From Candidatus Aquidulcis sp. (GTDB lineage Bacteria > Chloroflexota > Anaerolineae > UBA4142): 64,000 nucleotides of DNA. The notes beneath the pieces are model-generated. The model was not told the origin of the DNA. It was given only the letters and a program-made list of their open reading frames with translations, and made no database searches. This document shows positions 42,614 through 51,518 of the stretch, one piece after another (position 1 is the stretch's first letter; each line of letters opens with the position of its first letter). The DNA lies in assembly GCA_020723345.1 (NCBI GenBank), contig DYJA01000020.1:1-64000 (forward strand), in the 5' to 3' direction. The position numbers and the translations under genes are program-made.

Positions 42614-44014
42614 TCACGCAAGTCCCAAATCCAACGAAAACGTGCTGCCTCTGCCAACCCCTTCGCTCGTCGCCGTGAGCGCGCCTCCATGCGCTTCTAC
42701 CAACGATTTCGCAATCGCCAAACCCAAGCCGGATTCCGATTCGCCTTGGCGCGACGTGTCGGCGCGATAGAAACGTTCAAAGATGTGCGGCAGTACATCG
42801 GGCGCGATGCCCGCGCCGTTGTCTACAACGGAAAGAATAATTTTCTGCGCGTGACGTTTCGCCGCCAAAGTGATGTGCCCACCATTTGGCGTGTAGCGTA
42901 ACGCATTGCCCACCAAGTTACCCAGCACTTGCGTCATCCGCATCTCGTCTACTGCGATTTCCGGCAACCCAGGTTCCGCTTCCACGCGCAACATGATTTG
43001 TTTCTGCGCGGCTTGATGCTCGAACATGGATGCCGTTTGCTCCAACAAAGTTTGCGGAGCGATACGCTGACGATTCAATTTCAATTCGCCCGCGTCGGCA
43101 AGCGACAAGGTTCGCAAATCTTCAACCAAGTGCTGGAGATGCTCGACTTGTTGGCGCATCACGTCAAAGCGCGCGGGGTTGGGTTCGAGCACACCATCGC
43201 TCAACGATTCGACGTATCCGCCAATGACGGATAGCGGCGTTCGCAAATCGTGCGCGATGTCGGCAGTCATTTGGCGGCGCAATTGATTGGCGCGCGCGAG
43301 GTCGGCGCTCATCTGATTGAACGCGCTCGTCAACTCGCCGATCTCGTCGCGCGATCGCACGGCGACTGCCACGCCTAGTTTGCCCTGCGCCATCGCGCGA
43401 ATTGCACGCGTCAATTCGCGCATCGGTTTGGTGAGTGTGCGCGCGACAACGATACTCAGCAGCAATGCGATGGTCGCCGTGGCAAGCGCGGACACGAGCA
43501 ATGCCTGATTCGTCCGGTCGAGATACTGTTGTTCTTGTTCGCTCAGTGGAGGCGCGCTCCCGGTTGCCAGCATCGTCCCAACAACCTGGCTGCCGATTTT
43601 TATTGGCGTGCCTTGAGCCAGTTTGTTGGCTGACATGTACTCGCCCGGACGATACGGCGGCACCGCATGAACCACATAGCCGTTCTGATCGATCAGGATA
43701 AATGGCACGGGTGCCTGTCGCGGCGCAGCACCTACATTTTGCGGCGGCGGTCGTAGATTGCCGGGATCACCGGGTCGAGGCGGCATTTGGAGCGATTGAG
43801 ATTTCTGGTGAAAATATTCGCTCACCCCGACCCAGGAGCCATGCGTTTGATAGTAAACCGTGACCTCGTTCAAAAAGTTGTTGTGCGCTTGCTCCAGCAC
43901 CAAGCGATCGAATTCTTGCACCGTCGTCCAGCGCGCCAAGACCGACGCCAGCCCCACGCCCATCAAGCTGAGACCGAGAAACGCAAGCAACAATTTCGTC
44001 GAGAGGGATCGCAT
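42614..44014 (-). CDS. EnvZ-like sensor histidine kinase
   Basis: 466 residues: membrane helix (about 8-28), periplasmic sensor (about 30-175) with a Pro-rich segment (RPGDPGNLRPPPQNVG), second helix (about 178-198), HAMP (about 200-255), HisKA with IAHDLRTPLSVIGGY near residue 270 and HATPase with NLVGNALRYTPNGG, DNGAGIAPDVLPHIFERFYRAD and SGLGLAIAK. ATG at 44014 begins one base after the stop of the OmpR-type regulator gene and has AGAGGATT upstream, so the two form a classical pair. A possible target is the DUF1566 pair just upstream. Confidence 0.93.
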   Translation of the reverse strand: MRSLSTKLLLAFLGLSLMGVGLASVLARWTTVQEFDRLVLEQAHNNFLNEVTVYYQTHGSWVGVSEYFHQKSQSLQMPPRPGDPGNLRPPPQNVGAAPRQAPVPFILIDQNGYVVHAVPPYRPGEYMSANKLAQGTPIKIGSQVVGTMLATGSAPPLSEQEQQYLDRTNQALLVSALATATIALLLSIVVARTLTKPMRELTRAIRAMAQGKLGVAVAVRSRDEIGELTSAFNQMSADLARANQLRRQMTADIAHDLRTPLSVIGGYVESLSDGVLEPNPARFDVMRQQVEHLQHLVEDLRTLSLADAGELKLNRQRIAPQTLLEQTASMFEHQAAQKQIMLRVEAEPGLPEIAVDEMRMTQVLGNLVGNALRYTPNGGHITLAAKRHAQKIILSVVDNGAGIAPDVLPHIFERFYRADTSRQGESESGLGLAIAKSLVEAHGGALTATSEGVGRGSTFSLDLGLA

Positions 44015-44015
44015 T

Positions 44016-44699
44016 TTAATCCTCTGTCCGAAAACGATAACCGACGCCGAACACAGTTTCGATGTAACGCGGCTCGCTGGGCTGCGGTTCGATTTTCGCG
44101 CGCAGGTTGCGAATGTGCACATCCACCGTTCGCTCGATGCTTTCGAAGGCGATGCCCTGTAATCGTTCGAGCAATGCCGCACGCGAAAAAACGTGCCCTG
44201 GCGCAGACATCAACGTCGCCAATAATTCAAACTCGGATGGTGTGAGTCGCACGGCGCGTTCGTTCACTTTGACGGTGTGCTCGTGCGGGTCGAGTACGAT
44301 GTCGGCAACGCGCAGAACCTGGGTCGGCGTCTCCTGATCCATGCGACGCAACACGGCGCGAATGCGCGCGACGAGTTCGCGCAGACTGAAGGGCTTGGTC
44401 ACGTAATCGTCCGCGCCGAGTTCCAGACCCAGCACCTTGTCCGATTCTTCGAGTTTCGCGGTGAGCAGAATGACCGGCGTGTTGCGCTCTTTGCGGTACG
44501 CCTGAAGAAATTCATAGCCGCTCATCTCGGGCATCATGATGTCGAGCAGGATGAGATCGGGCTTTTCGGCGCGCGCGACAAAGAGCGCATCGCGTCCGTT
44601 GTTCGCGGTCACCACGCGAAAATTTTCCACGGTGAGATGGTCGCGCACCAGCGTCCGCATCGCGGCTTTGTCATCCACGACGAGAATTGTTTTTGCCAT
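44016..44699 (-). CDS. OmpR/PhoB-family response regulator
   Basis: 227 residues: receiver domain (1-120; acceptor Asp in LILLDIMMPEMSG, Lys in VTKPFS) and an OmpR-type winged helix (about 130-227; RLTPSEFELLATLMS and VDVHIRNLRAKIE...GVGYRF). It is paired with the kinase at 42614. ATG at 44699 follows AAAGGCAAT. An extended -10 promoter is at 44727-44735. OmpR-family proteins bind direct repeats with about 11-bp spacing, and such a repeat lies ahead of the DUF1566 gene at 47959. Confidence 0.95.
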   Translation of the reverse strand: MAKTILVVDDKAAMRTLVRDHLTVENFRVVTANNGRDALFVARAEKPDLILLDIMMPEMSGYEFLQAYRKERNTPVILLTAKLEESDKVLGLELGADDYVTKPFSLRELVARIRAVLRRMDQETPTQVLRVADIVLDPHEHTVKVNERAVRLTPSEFELLATLMSAPGHVFSRAALLERLQGIAFESIERTVDVHIRNLRAKIEPQPSEPRYIETVFGVGYRFRTED

Positions 44700-44726
44700 A
44701 TTGCCTTTCGGTGATTGCTGCGCGTG

Positions 44727-44735
44727 ATTATAGCA
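44727..44735 (-). promoter_or_regulatory. Extended -10 promoter of the OmpR/EnvZ-like pair
   Basis: On the minus strand TGCTATAAT, a TGN-extended perfect -10 box, lies about 28 bases ahead of the regulator start codon. A -35 box is not obvious. It is a possible start for the regulator-kinase transcript. Confidence 0.6.
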
Positions 44736-44753
44736 CAAGTCATCATCATTCCT

Positions 44754-46076
44754 CTACTGATTGATCAGCGGCAGATAGAGCCGGGGAGTTGTTTGCGGGG
44801 CGGATGAAGTATCGCGCACGAGACGCGCATAATTGTAGATGCGGACGGCATCGCCTTGAGGACCGCGCCCGGTGGAATAATCGGAAGGATTTCCAGTCTT
44901 CGGATCGCTGCGCTGCGCGCCGGCTCCATGCGCATCCGTCCATCTCCCGTTCATGTAACCCAATGCCCTGCCGAAAGCAATATACACTGCCTCGCCGGGT
45001 ATTCCCACTGGAGAACTCGCCGACCCGAACGTCGTTCCGGTCCAGTAGAAGGGATAATCCGTTTGACCGGCTTCGTTGGTAATCAAAGCGCAAGAAAACA
45101 TGGAGGCGATGGCGGCTGACCCAGTTGTAGATGGTGAGCGCGTGTAATCGACGATGCTCTGCAATTCCTTGGCATTGGGTAAACGCCAATCGCTATGACC
45201 CAGGTAGTTTGCCGCGTTCTTCGTTTGTACCCAGGCGAGCGCATCTTGCCAATTCGTCCCGGCGCCGCTGTCGGCTTTTGCCCACATCAAGCCCGTCGCA
45301 TTGTCCACGATGGTTTCGTCACCTTGGTCTACAAATTGGTTTACTCCATAGTTGGTGTTGCCGCGAACGTACAGCACGTAATATTTTTTCTGCGTACCGT
45401 TTGGGTAACCTTTGATGCGTCCGTCCGCAAAATTGACGCCAAACATCTGCCCCGTTGCGCCCACGTAGAGAGTTTGAGTGGCATATTGGGCATCGATGAG
45501 TCGTTCGCCAGCGCTGAGATCACCGTAGCCAAAGTCAAAGTAGGTCGTGTCGATAAACGGAATCGCGCCAGCGGTGGATGTGGCGTCCGGCGACGGTTCG
45601 GCTCCGCTAAACACGATCAGAGAGTAAAGTTCCTTGATGGTTGGCAATCGCCAATCGGTGTAGCCGGCGAGAGAAAATGTGGATGCGCCGCTCAGCGCAT
45701 CGCTGTAATACAGTTTGTCGCTGGAATTGATGACTCCGTCGCCGTTTCGATCCGGGCTTTTCTGCCACATCAAGCCGGTGTTCAGATCGGTGGTCGTGCC
45801 ATCGCCGTTGTTTTGGTAACGTGGTGAGTTGCCAGCCGACTGCGCGTCCTGCCCGTAAAACGCTGCGCCGGCGGAAGGGCAAGTGATTTCGCTCGCGGCG
45901 TCGTAACATTTGGTTTGCCCGGTATCTACGATGGGATAACTCGTCGCGACGGCGCGTGTGTGATGCGCTGCCGCAACGATGGGGAGATGTGTCGGCGAAA
46001 ACATATTTGCGAAAAGGATCAATCCCAGGAACAGAGCCGTCATGTGACTAGCACGGAATCGCAAATCGTGTTTCAT
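44754..46076 (-). CDS. Secreted DUF1566-type protein with two tandem domains
   Basis: 440 residues with a signal peptide (hydrophobic stretch near residue 12-35). Two DUF1566-like (Fib_succ_major/DUF1566-type) repeats follow: each has a DxxTGLMW motif (DLNTGLMWQKSPD and DNATGLMWAKADS), then YTDWRLPTIKELYSL or HSDWRLPNAKELQSI. A calcium-loop-like DRNGDGVINSSDKLY is present near residue 115. It ends with PRLYLPLINQ. It is a close paralogue of the gene at 46160. ATG at 46076 follows GGAGG. It is a cell-surface or exported protein of unknown role. Confidence 0.85.
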   Translation of the reverse strand: MKHDLRFRASHMTALFLGLILFANMFSPTHLPIVAAAHHTRAVATSYPIVDTGQTKCYDAASEITCPSAGAAFYGQDAQSAGNSPRYQNNGDGTTTDLNTGLMWQKSPDRNGDGVINSSDKLYYSDALSGASTFSLAGYTDWRLPTIKELYSLIVFSGAEPSPDATSTAGAIPFIDTTYFDFGYGDLSAGERLIDAQYATQTLYVGATGQMFGVNFADGRIKGYPNGTQKKYYVLYVRGNTNYGVNQFVDQGDETIVDNATGLMWAKADSGAGTNWQDALAWVQTKNAANYLGHSDWRLPNAKELQSIVDYTRSPSTTGSAAIASMFSCALITNEAGQTDYPFYWTGTTFGSASSPVGIPGEAVYIAFGRALGYMNGRWTDAHGAGAQRSDPKTGNPSDYSTGRGPQGDAVRIYNYARLVRDTSSAPQTTPRLYLPLINQ

Positions 46077-46111
46077 GTTGTCCTCCAAGATTGAATCTGA
46101 TTGGATATCCA

Positions 46112-46142
46112 GACTTCCGAAATCTCGCAGATTTCGGAAGTC
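46112..46142. repeat. Perfect 14-bp hairpin
   Basis: GACTTCCGAAATCT (46112-46125) and AGATTTCGGAAGTC (46129-46142) with the loop CGC, between the two DUF1566 genes. There is no T-run, so terminator action is uncertain. Confidence 0.8.
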
Positions 46143-46159
46143 GGGATGGCACACTCCAT

Positions 46160-47959
46160 TTACCGATTGGTTGGCGATTGCCCTTGTCCAGGTGGCATGG
46201 GCGGACGGTCGGCAATCGTGATTTGTGATGCGACCCAGGTTCCATCGGCTTGTTTTTGTCCAACGACCTCGATGAATTTTCCGATGGTCACGTTCGCCAA
46301 TTTGCTCGTCTGTCCATTCGACGTGAACTGGGTGCTGGCATTGGTAACAATCGTCGCTTTGCCTTCGAGATTTTCTACCGAGATTGTGCTGCCACTGATC
46401 GCCGTCACTCTGCCGCCGGTGCGATCGCCCGGTTGCGCGTTCTGATTCGCCGGTGGTTGACCCTGCGATGGCTGTTGTCTCGATGGCGGCGTTTGACCCG
46501 GCGGCGCATTTTGTCCGGGTCGCGATTGTTGCCCCTGTCCTTGCCCAGGTTGTGGTTGCTGTCCCGACATCGGCGGTTGACCTTGTCCTGGTTGTTGTCC
46601 GGTCGCGCCGGATGGCGCTGCCGTGTTCGTCGTGAACGTGACATTGCCGCCGCGCACCAAGCGCACATAATTGTTGATGCGGATCGCATCGCCTTGAGGA
46701 CCGCGCCCGGTCGCATAGTTCGCCGGATTTCCATGCTTGGGATCGCTGCGCTGCGCGCCGGCGCCGTGCACGTCAACCCAGCCGCTCCCCTGTGGACCTC
46801 CTTGCATATTGCCCAATGCCCTGCCGAAGGCAACGTACACTCCCTCCCCTGGCAATCCCGCAGGAGGGGCGCCCAACCCATGCGTGGTTCCCGTCCAGTA
46901 ATAAGGATAATCCGATTTACCGGCTTCATTCGTAATCGCCGTCACGCTGAAGACCGGATCAATCGCGGCAGAATTAGTCGTGTCGGGAGAGCGCGCATAA
47001 TCCACGATGCTTTGTAATTCTTTCGCACTCGGCAATCGCCAATCGTTGTAACCCAGATATTTTTCGGCATTCTTTTGCTGAACCCACGCGAGTGCGCTTT
47101 CCCAGTTCATGCCTTTGCCGCTGTCCGGTTGCGACCACATGAGACTCGTCGCGTTGTCGGTGATCGTGCCGTCGCCGTTGTTGACGAAACTGTTCACACC
47201 GTAATTGGTGTTGCCGCGCACACCGATCGCAAAATACTTTTTGCCGATGGATTCAGATAGCGGATAACCCTTGATGCGCCCGTCGGCGAAATTCACTCCA
47301 AACATCATGGTCGAATTGGCGACATACGTGGTACTCGTTGCCCATTGGGAATCGATGATGCGTTCGCCATTGCCGGTAAAGCCGTAAGAGAAAACAAAGT
47401 AGTTGGTGTTGATGAACGGCTTGAGATCTGACGTATCGGTACTCGTCGGATTCGGATCCGTGCCGTTGAAATCGATCAGCGAGTAAAGTTCCTTGATCGT
47501 CGGCAAACGCCAATCGTTGTACCCGCCGAATTTGGCGGCGTTGAGTTTGGCGGGTAGTGCTTGGGCTTGCGTGTACGTCAGTTTGTCGCTGTAGGTGACG
47601 GAACCGTCGCCGTTCGTGTCAGGGCTACGCTGCCAGGTTAGACCAGTGACGTTGTCGCGCACCGTTAGCCCATCAGCACTGAGCGTATAACTGGGTTGGT
47701 TTCCCTGATACTGCGCGTCCTGTCCAAAGAACGCCGCGCCATTTCGTGGACATGAAATTTGCTGGTTGTTGTTGTAGCAATGTGTCTGTCCCGTGTCCAC
47801 GATAGGGTAACTGGGCGCAGTTGTCGCCGATGCGATAGATGGGTTCACACTCGACGATAGCGTTTTTGCGTTCGTCATGGTGGAAGAGCAAGCCATTAGC
47901 ATCAGGGCAAGGGATAGGATTGCCACATGCCGGCAAACTAACCGGGAAATGTTTTTCAT
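46160..47959 (-). CDS. Secreted DUF1566 lipoprotein with Gln/Pro-rich linker and DUF5666-like end
   Basis: 599 residues. Signal peptide with lipobox LMLMAC (Cys near residue 24). Two DUF1566-like repeats (residues about 50-420; DNVTGLTWQRSPD and DNATSLMWSQPDS, with YNDWRLPTIKELYSL and YNDWRLPSAKELQSI) match the neighbour at 44754, so one gene copied the other. A Gln/Pro/Gly-rich linker (about 445-515) leads to a beta-rich domain (GGRVTAISGSTISVENLEGK, near 520-585) of DUF5666 type. ATG at 47959 follows AAGGAGG. Function unknown; the repeated calcium-loop-like TNGDGSVTYSD suggests metal-dependent folding. Confidence 0.85.
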   Translation of the reverse strand: MKNISRLVCRHVAILSLALMLMACSSTMTNAKTLSSSVNPSIASATTAPSYPIVDTGQTHCYNNNQQISCPRNGAAFFGQDAQYQGNQPSYTLSADGLTVRDNVTGLTWQRSPDTNGDGSVTYSDKLTYTQAQALPAKLNAAKFGGYNDWRLPTIKELYSLIDFNGTDPNPTSTDTSDLKPFINTNYFVFSYGFTGNGERIIDSQWATSTTYVANSTMMFGVNFADGRIKGYPLSESIGKKYFAIGVRGNTNYGVNSFVNNGDGTITDNATSLMWSQPDSGKGMNWESALAWVQQKNAEKYLGYNDWRLPSAKELQSIVDYARSPDTTNSAAIDPVFSVTAITNEAGKSDYPYYWTGTTHGLGAPPAGLPGEGVYVAFGRALGNMQGGPQGSGWVDVHGAGAQRSDPKHGNPANYATGRGPQGDAIRINNYVRLVRGGNVTFTTNTAAPSGATGQQPGQGQPPMSGQQPQPGQGQGQQSRPGQNAPPGQTPPSRQQPSQGQPPANQNAQPGDRTGGRVTAISGSTISVENLEGKATIVTNASTQFTSNGQTSKLANVTIGKFIEVVGQKQADGTWVASQITIADRPPMPPGQGQSPTNR

Positions 47960-48006
47960 TGAAAACCTCCTTGAGTGGTTTTATTGCCGGCAGGATAACA
48001 GGAGGA

Positions 48007-48023
48007 TGTTCAGATTCTGTTAA
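48007..48023 (-). promoter_or_regulatory. Direct repeat typical of an OmpR/PhoB-family site
   Basis: On the minus strand TTAACAGAATCTGAACA: two TTAACA-like half-sites with an 11-bp period, about 48 bases ahead of the DUF1566 gene start. The spacing fits the OmpR family, and the only such regulator in the window is at 44016. Confidence 0.45.
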
Positions 48024-48156
48024 GAAGTGTTTGAGGTTCGATTTAGGTTAGCGCATGTACGCGTTTGACGCGCGACGCGTCTCGGTGTGGACTGGCAGTG
48101 TAGAATAGTGCCTGCGAACAAGATAATTCCGCGAGACTGGGGGTCTGTTTTGATGC

Positions 48157-48185
48157 TTGACAATGCCCCGAATCCAGACTAGAAT
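48157..48185 (+). promoter_or_regulatory. Promoter of the toxin-antitoxin pair
   Basis: TTGACA (48157-48162), 17-base spacer, TAGAAT (48180-48185). The antitoxin ATG is about 37 bases further. A second promoter-like sequence at 48064-48106 resembles that of radA (53348-53376) but has about 11 extra bases in the spacer region. Confidence 0.8.
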
Positions 48186-48221
48186 ATGATCCAAAGTATA
48201 TATTCAGACTAGGAGTTGAGT

Positions 48222-48548
48222 ATGAACAAAATAATCGGCGTGACGGAACTCCAGCGGCAGTTCCGCACCGTCTTCGACGAAGTGGTCAAGCACCACGTAC
48301 CGTACGTTCTGACGCGCGGCAGTCGTCCCGAAGCCGTGCTCGTCCCGTACGAACAATACTTGAAATTCGCGCAAGCAGACGAGGCGGGCGTACTCAAGCG
48401 ATTTGACGCGCTGACGGCGCGAATGGACGCGGTCAATGCGCGCTATTCGGACGCGGAAGTGGAAGTCGATTTGCGCGCGGCAACGAAAACCATCCGCGCG
48501 CGCAAACGCGCCGGGGAGACACGTGGCAATGTTGCGCGCCGTCGTTGA
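48222..48548 (+). CDS. Phd/YefM-family antitoxin
   Basis: 108 residues. The N-terminal MNKIIGVTELQRQFRTVFDEVVKHHVPYVLTRGSRPEAVLVPYEQY is the Phd/YefM DNA-binding fold, followed by a charged, helical toxin-neutralising tail rich in Arg and Ala. ATG at 48222 has AGGAG upstream. The PIN toxin gene overlaps its 3' end by 20 bases. A repressor of this family usually binds palindromes in its own promoter; the stretch 48186-48221 includes TATATATT-like sequence near the start site. Confidence 0.88.
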   Translation: MNKIIGVTELQRQFRTVFDEVVKHHVPYVLTRGSRPEAVLVPYEQYLKFAQADEAGVLKRFDALTARMDAVNARYSDAEVEVDLRAATKTIRARKRAGETRGNVARRR

Positions 48549-48948
48549 CACCAACATTCTCATTCGCGCGCTGATCAAGCCGCGCGGGACGGTTGGTCCG
48601 ATCTTGACGCAACTTGCCGCGAACGCGTACACGCTCGTTTACTCTCAGCCGTTGCTAGACGAGTTGGTGGAGAAATTGGCGCTGCCGCGCATCCGCGACA
48701 AGTACGGACTAGACAAGCAAGCGATTGAAACGGCGCTCGCGCTGTTAGCATTGCGCGGCGCGTTGGTGCAGCCAACGCGTGCAGTGAAAGTGTGCCGCGA
48801 TCCGGACGACAACGCGCTGATTGAAGCCGCGCTTGCGGGCGGCGCGGAGTACGTGGTGACCGGCGACGAGGATTTGCTCGTGCTCAAGAAATTTGAAACG
48901 GTGCGGATCGTGACGCCGCGCGTGTTTTTGGCGGCGGTGGGAAAATAG
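48529..48948 (+). CDS. PIN-domain toxin (VapC-like ribonuclease)
   Basis: 139 residues. The acidic residues of a PIN nuclease are present: Asp in AVVDTNILIRAL near residue 9, Glu in LLDELVEKL near 44, Asp in CRDPDDNALIEAALAGGA near residue 90, and Asp in VTGDEDLL near 110. It probably cleaves RNA and is held inactive by the preceding antitoxin. GGGGAG precedes ATG at 48529; a GTG at 48523 is possible. The hairpin at 48955 follows the stop. Confidence 0.88.
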   Translation: MLRAVVDTNILIRALIKPRGTVGPILTQLAANAYTLVYSQPLLDELVEKLALPRIRDKYGLDKQAIETALALLALRGALVQPTRAVKVCRDPDDNALIEAALAGGAEYVVTGDEDLLVLKKFETVRIVTPRVFLAAVGK

Positions 48949-48954
48949 AAGCGC

Positions 48955-48991
48955 AAACCCGAAGGGTCTTGGAGACCCTTCGGGTTTTTGT
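48955..48991 (+). repeat. Palindromic repeat, ACCCNNNGGGT variant, terminator (copy 3)
   Basis: A 14-bp perfect stem (48955-48968 with 48974-48987) around loop TTGGA and then TTTTTG. Each arm is again an inner palindrome (ACCC-GAA-GGGT). The loop equals that of copy 1, although the arms differ. Confidence 0.85.
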
Positions 48992-49030
48992 GTCACAATG
49001 TCCCACGAAACGCGCGCGCGCCAAAAACGC

Positions 49031-51517
49031 TTAGCACGCTGTTTCAGAAACGGAGAACAAGGCGTTCAGGACGCGCTGCCATTCTTCTTCGTGAACGATT
49101 TGGAAGTTGATCTTGTGACCGGCGAATTGTTGCGCTATCTCATCCCAGGGAGTTGGTTGACTGTGAACGTTGCACAGGGCAAAGAGTTGCTTCTTGTAGT
49201 CGGTGTCTTCGTTTTTCAAGTGGATTCCCTTTATCTCCAGCACCTGAACAGTAGAAAGACGTTGTAGGCCGGCTTTATCAGTTTCGCCTTGAAGGGCAAA
49301 AAAATCGGGATAGACGCGATGGGGTTGCCAACCTTGAATACTGTAGCCGGTCTTGACCATATTGCGGAACCACGCCAGCACCCATTGTTGCTGATCAAGG
49401 AATAACGCGACGGCGCTTTCTGTTTCGTTAAATTCTTCTGCGGCGTAATCGAACATTGACCGCGCGGGCAAAGCGTCCGTGTCGGGATGACGCAACTTGC
49501 GTCCAATGCGAGCGCGGATGCGGTCAGGAATCGCGTTGCCCGCGCAACCCGTGATCAGCCAAAAATGAAGTTGGTCGTTCTTGAGCAGATTCTGGAAAAT
49601 CTGTTTGGCTTGATCGTCGCGTCCTTTGATGAGCCCGTTCTTCAATTCGGCGATAACGAACCCCAAGTCACGTCGAATCTCCTTTTCGGAATAGCGCTTT
49701 CGCAAACGGGTGATTGCATTTTCGGAAACCGCGTAGGCGACCCACGGATTGGGAACGGCATCAAGTAGTTGGCGCGTGACAAACGCGAGATCGAGCGGCA
49801 GGTCAACGGCGGTTGTTACTTGGATCGCGGTCTCTGCACCGTCCAATCCAATTGCGACGGCGGTATTACCGGTGCTCGTCGGGTTTAGTTGCAAAAGATC
49901 GAAACTGCTGAGATCAATCTTTTCAAAATCAATCCGGCTGAGAATGTCCATTTCATAGCCGACTTCTCGAAATTGTCCCGGCGCATCGGACACCACAAAG
50001 CACGGTAGGTACACCTTGCCGGCGTAACTCGCAAATTGCTGCCGAATCGCCAAGTCGGTCATTGCGGTTGCCGCTGCGCCCGCTTCGCTTCGCACATTCA
50101 CGCCGCCCGGCACATCGTCTAATCCTTCGTCGCGCAATGATTCGTACACGCGGCGCAGCAATTCGCCGGTGCGGTCGCGGCAAAAGAAAACGTAACTTTC
50201 GTCGAGCGCAGGCACGTTCGTCTTTTGCGCGTACGGCTGACGTAGCACGCGCCCAACCAATTGCGTCATGCTCACCGGGGCTTTGGTGTTGACGAGCGTC
50301 GCCAAAACGTAGGCGAACGGACAATCCCATCCTTCTTGCAATGCTTGTTTTGTGATGATGTAGCGAATCTGGCACTGTGGATCGAGCAGGTCAATGTTTT
50401 CGATTTCGTCGCGTTCGCTGCTCTTGACCGCGATCTCTTCCGGCAGAACATTGCACTTGGCGATGAGATAATCGCGCACGTCTTCGGCATGGACGAAGCC
50501 AGGCAAGCGTTGTTTTTCGCCGGTGCGCTCGACTTGAATCAGACTGATCGGGCGGATGTAGACGCCAGTTTGATTCTGATATTCTTTCGCCGCGTCTTCG
50601 AGTTCTTTGCGCTTGAGATGACTTGCCACCAACGCGTCGCGCCAATCGGCGCTGACTCGGCTGTGGACATTGATCGGCAACTTGATCATCCCCGCGCGGT
50701 GTACTTCTTGCCCGCTGATTTTCACCAGCACGTTGCTTTCGCGCGTCGGCGTCGCGGAAAGTTCCAAGATGAAAGATGGATTGAACCCGCGCAAGGTGCT
50801 TTGCGCGAGGTCGCCGTATGCCTTGTGCCCTTCGTCGAGAACGATGATCGGGTTGAGTAGGCGTAACGTATTGCCAAGCGACGTTTTGATCAAGCGACTG
50901 AACGCGCCCGCATCCGCGCCATAAGCGTCAAGGTTTGGTACGCGCTCCAACAACGCAGCGTGCGCTTCGAGCTGATCTTCGGGTGGAAAGAATGCTTCAA
51001 AGCCGCCGCGATCTTGAAAAATTTTGAGCGTCTCTTTGTTTTGCCGATTCGCAGAGGGCAGCATCAGCAAAAGTACGACGAGATTTTCCTGAACGTCTTC
51101 CGGCGAAAAGATTTGATCTTTTTCCAGAATCAGCGTGCGTCCGCCGCTTGCCATATCCAATTCTTGGCGGTACGGATGCGCGCGATCGCGCAACGCGCGG
51201 TAGGTTTGATTATAGATTTGCGTCGAAGGCACGATCCACAGCGTCAGCCCGGTTTGCGTGCGGCGATAGAGATTGTTGATCGCGTCTAATGCTTTGATCG
51301 CCAATAGCGTTTTGCCGCCGCCGGTAGGTACTTTGAAACAGACGACGGGTAACGGATCGCCGATTCCATTTTTGCGCGAGAGGTACCGAATGTTACGGAC
51401 GCGCTCCCACGCGTACTCGTCCCACTTGTACGGAATTTTGACGCGCGCGTCCTGCAGCGCGTTTAGGTAATCGCGCAGTTGTTTGAGCGTGCTTTGCTGG
51501 TACTGCTTGAGTTCCAT
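49031..51517 (-). CDS. Type III restriction enzyme, Res subunit
   Basis: 828 residues: an SF2 helicase with PTGGGKT (motif I, near residue 64), DEGH (motif II, near residue 228), SATPT (motif III, near residue 255) and QLVGRVLRQP (motif VI, near residue 420). The C-terminal nuclease has PDFFAL...VLEIKG (PD-ExK type, near residue 745-775). With Mod it forms a complex that translocates on DNA and cuts away from unmethylated sites. The ATG begins one base after the Mod stop. Near-complete for the subfamily at this length. Confidence 0.9.
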   Translation of the reverse strand: MELKQYQQSTLKQLRDYLNALQDARVKIPYKWDEYAWERVRNIRYLSRKNGIGDPLPVVCFKVPTGGGKTLLAIKALDAINNLYRRTQTGLTLWIVPSTQIYNQTYRALRDRAHPYRQELDMASGGRTLILEKDQIFSPEDVQENLVVLLLMLPSANRQNKETLKIFQDRGGFEAFFPPEDQLEAHAALLERVPNLDAYGADAGAFSRLIKTSLGNTLRLLNPIIVLDEGHKAYGDLAQSTLRGFNPSFILELSATPTRESNVLVKISGQEVHRAGMIKLPINVHSRVSADWRDALVASHLKRKELEDAAKEYQNQTGVYIRPISLIQVERTGEKQRLPGFVHAEDVRDYLIAKCNVLPEEIAVKSSERDEIENIDLLDPQCQIRYIITKQALQEGWDCPFAYVLATLVNTKAPVSMTQLVGRVLRQPYAQKTNVPALDESYVFFCRDRTGELLRRVYESLRDEGLDDVPGGVNVRSEAGAAATAMTDLAIRQQFASYAGKVYLPCFVVSDAPGQFREVGYEMDILSRIDFEKIDLSSFDLLQLNPTSTGNTAVAIGLDGAETAIQVTTAVDLPLDLAFVTRQLLDAVPNPWVAYAVSENAITRLRKRYSEKEIRRDLGFVIAELKNGLIKGRDDQAKQIFQNLLKNDQLHFWLITGCAGNAIPDRIRARIGRKLRHPDTDALPARSMFDYAAEEFNETESAVALFLDQQQWVLAWFRNMVKTGYSIQGWQPHRVYPDFFALQGETDKAGLQRLSTVQVLEIKGIHLKNEDTDYKKQLFALCNVHSQPTPWDEIAQQFAGHKINFQIVHEEEWQRVLNALFSVSETAC

Positions 51518-51518
51518 T

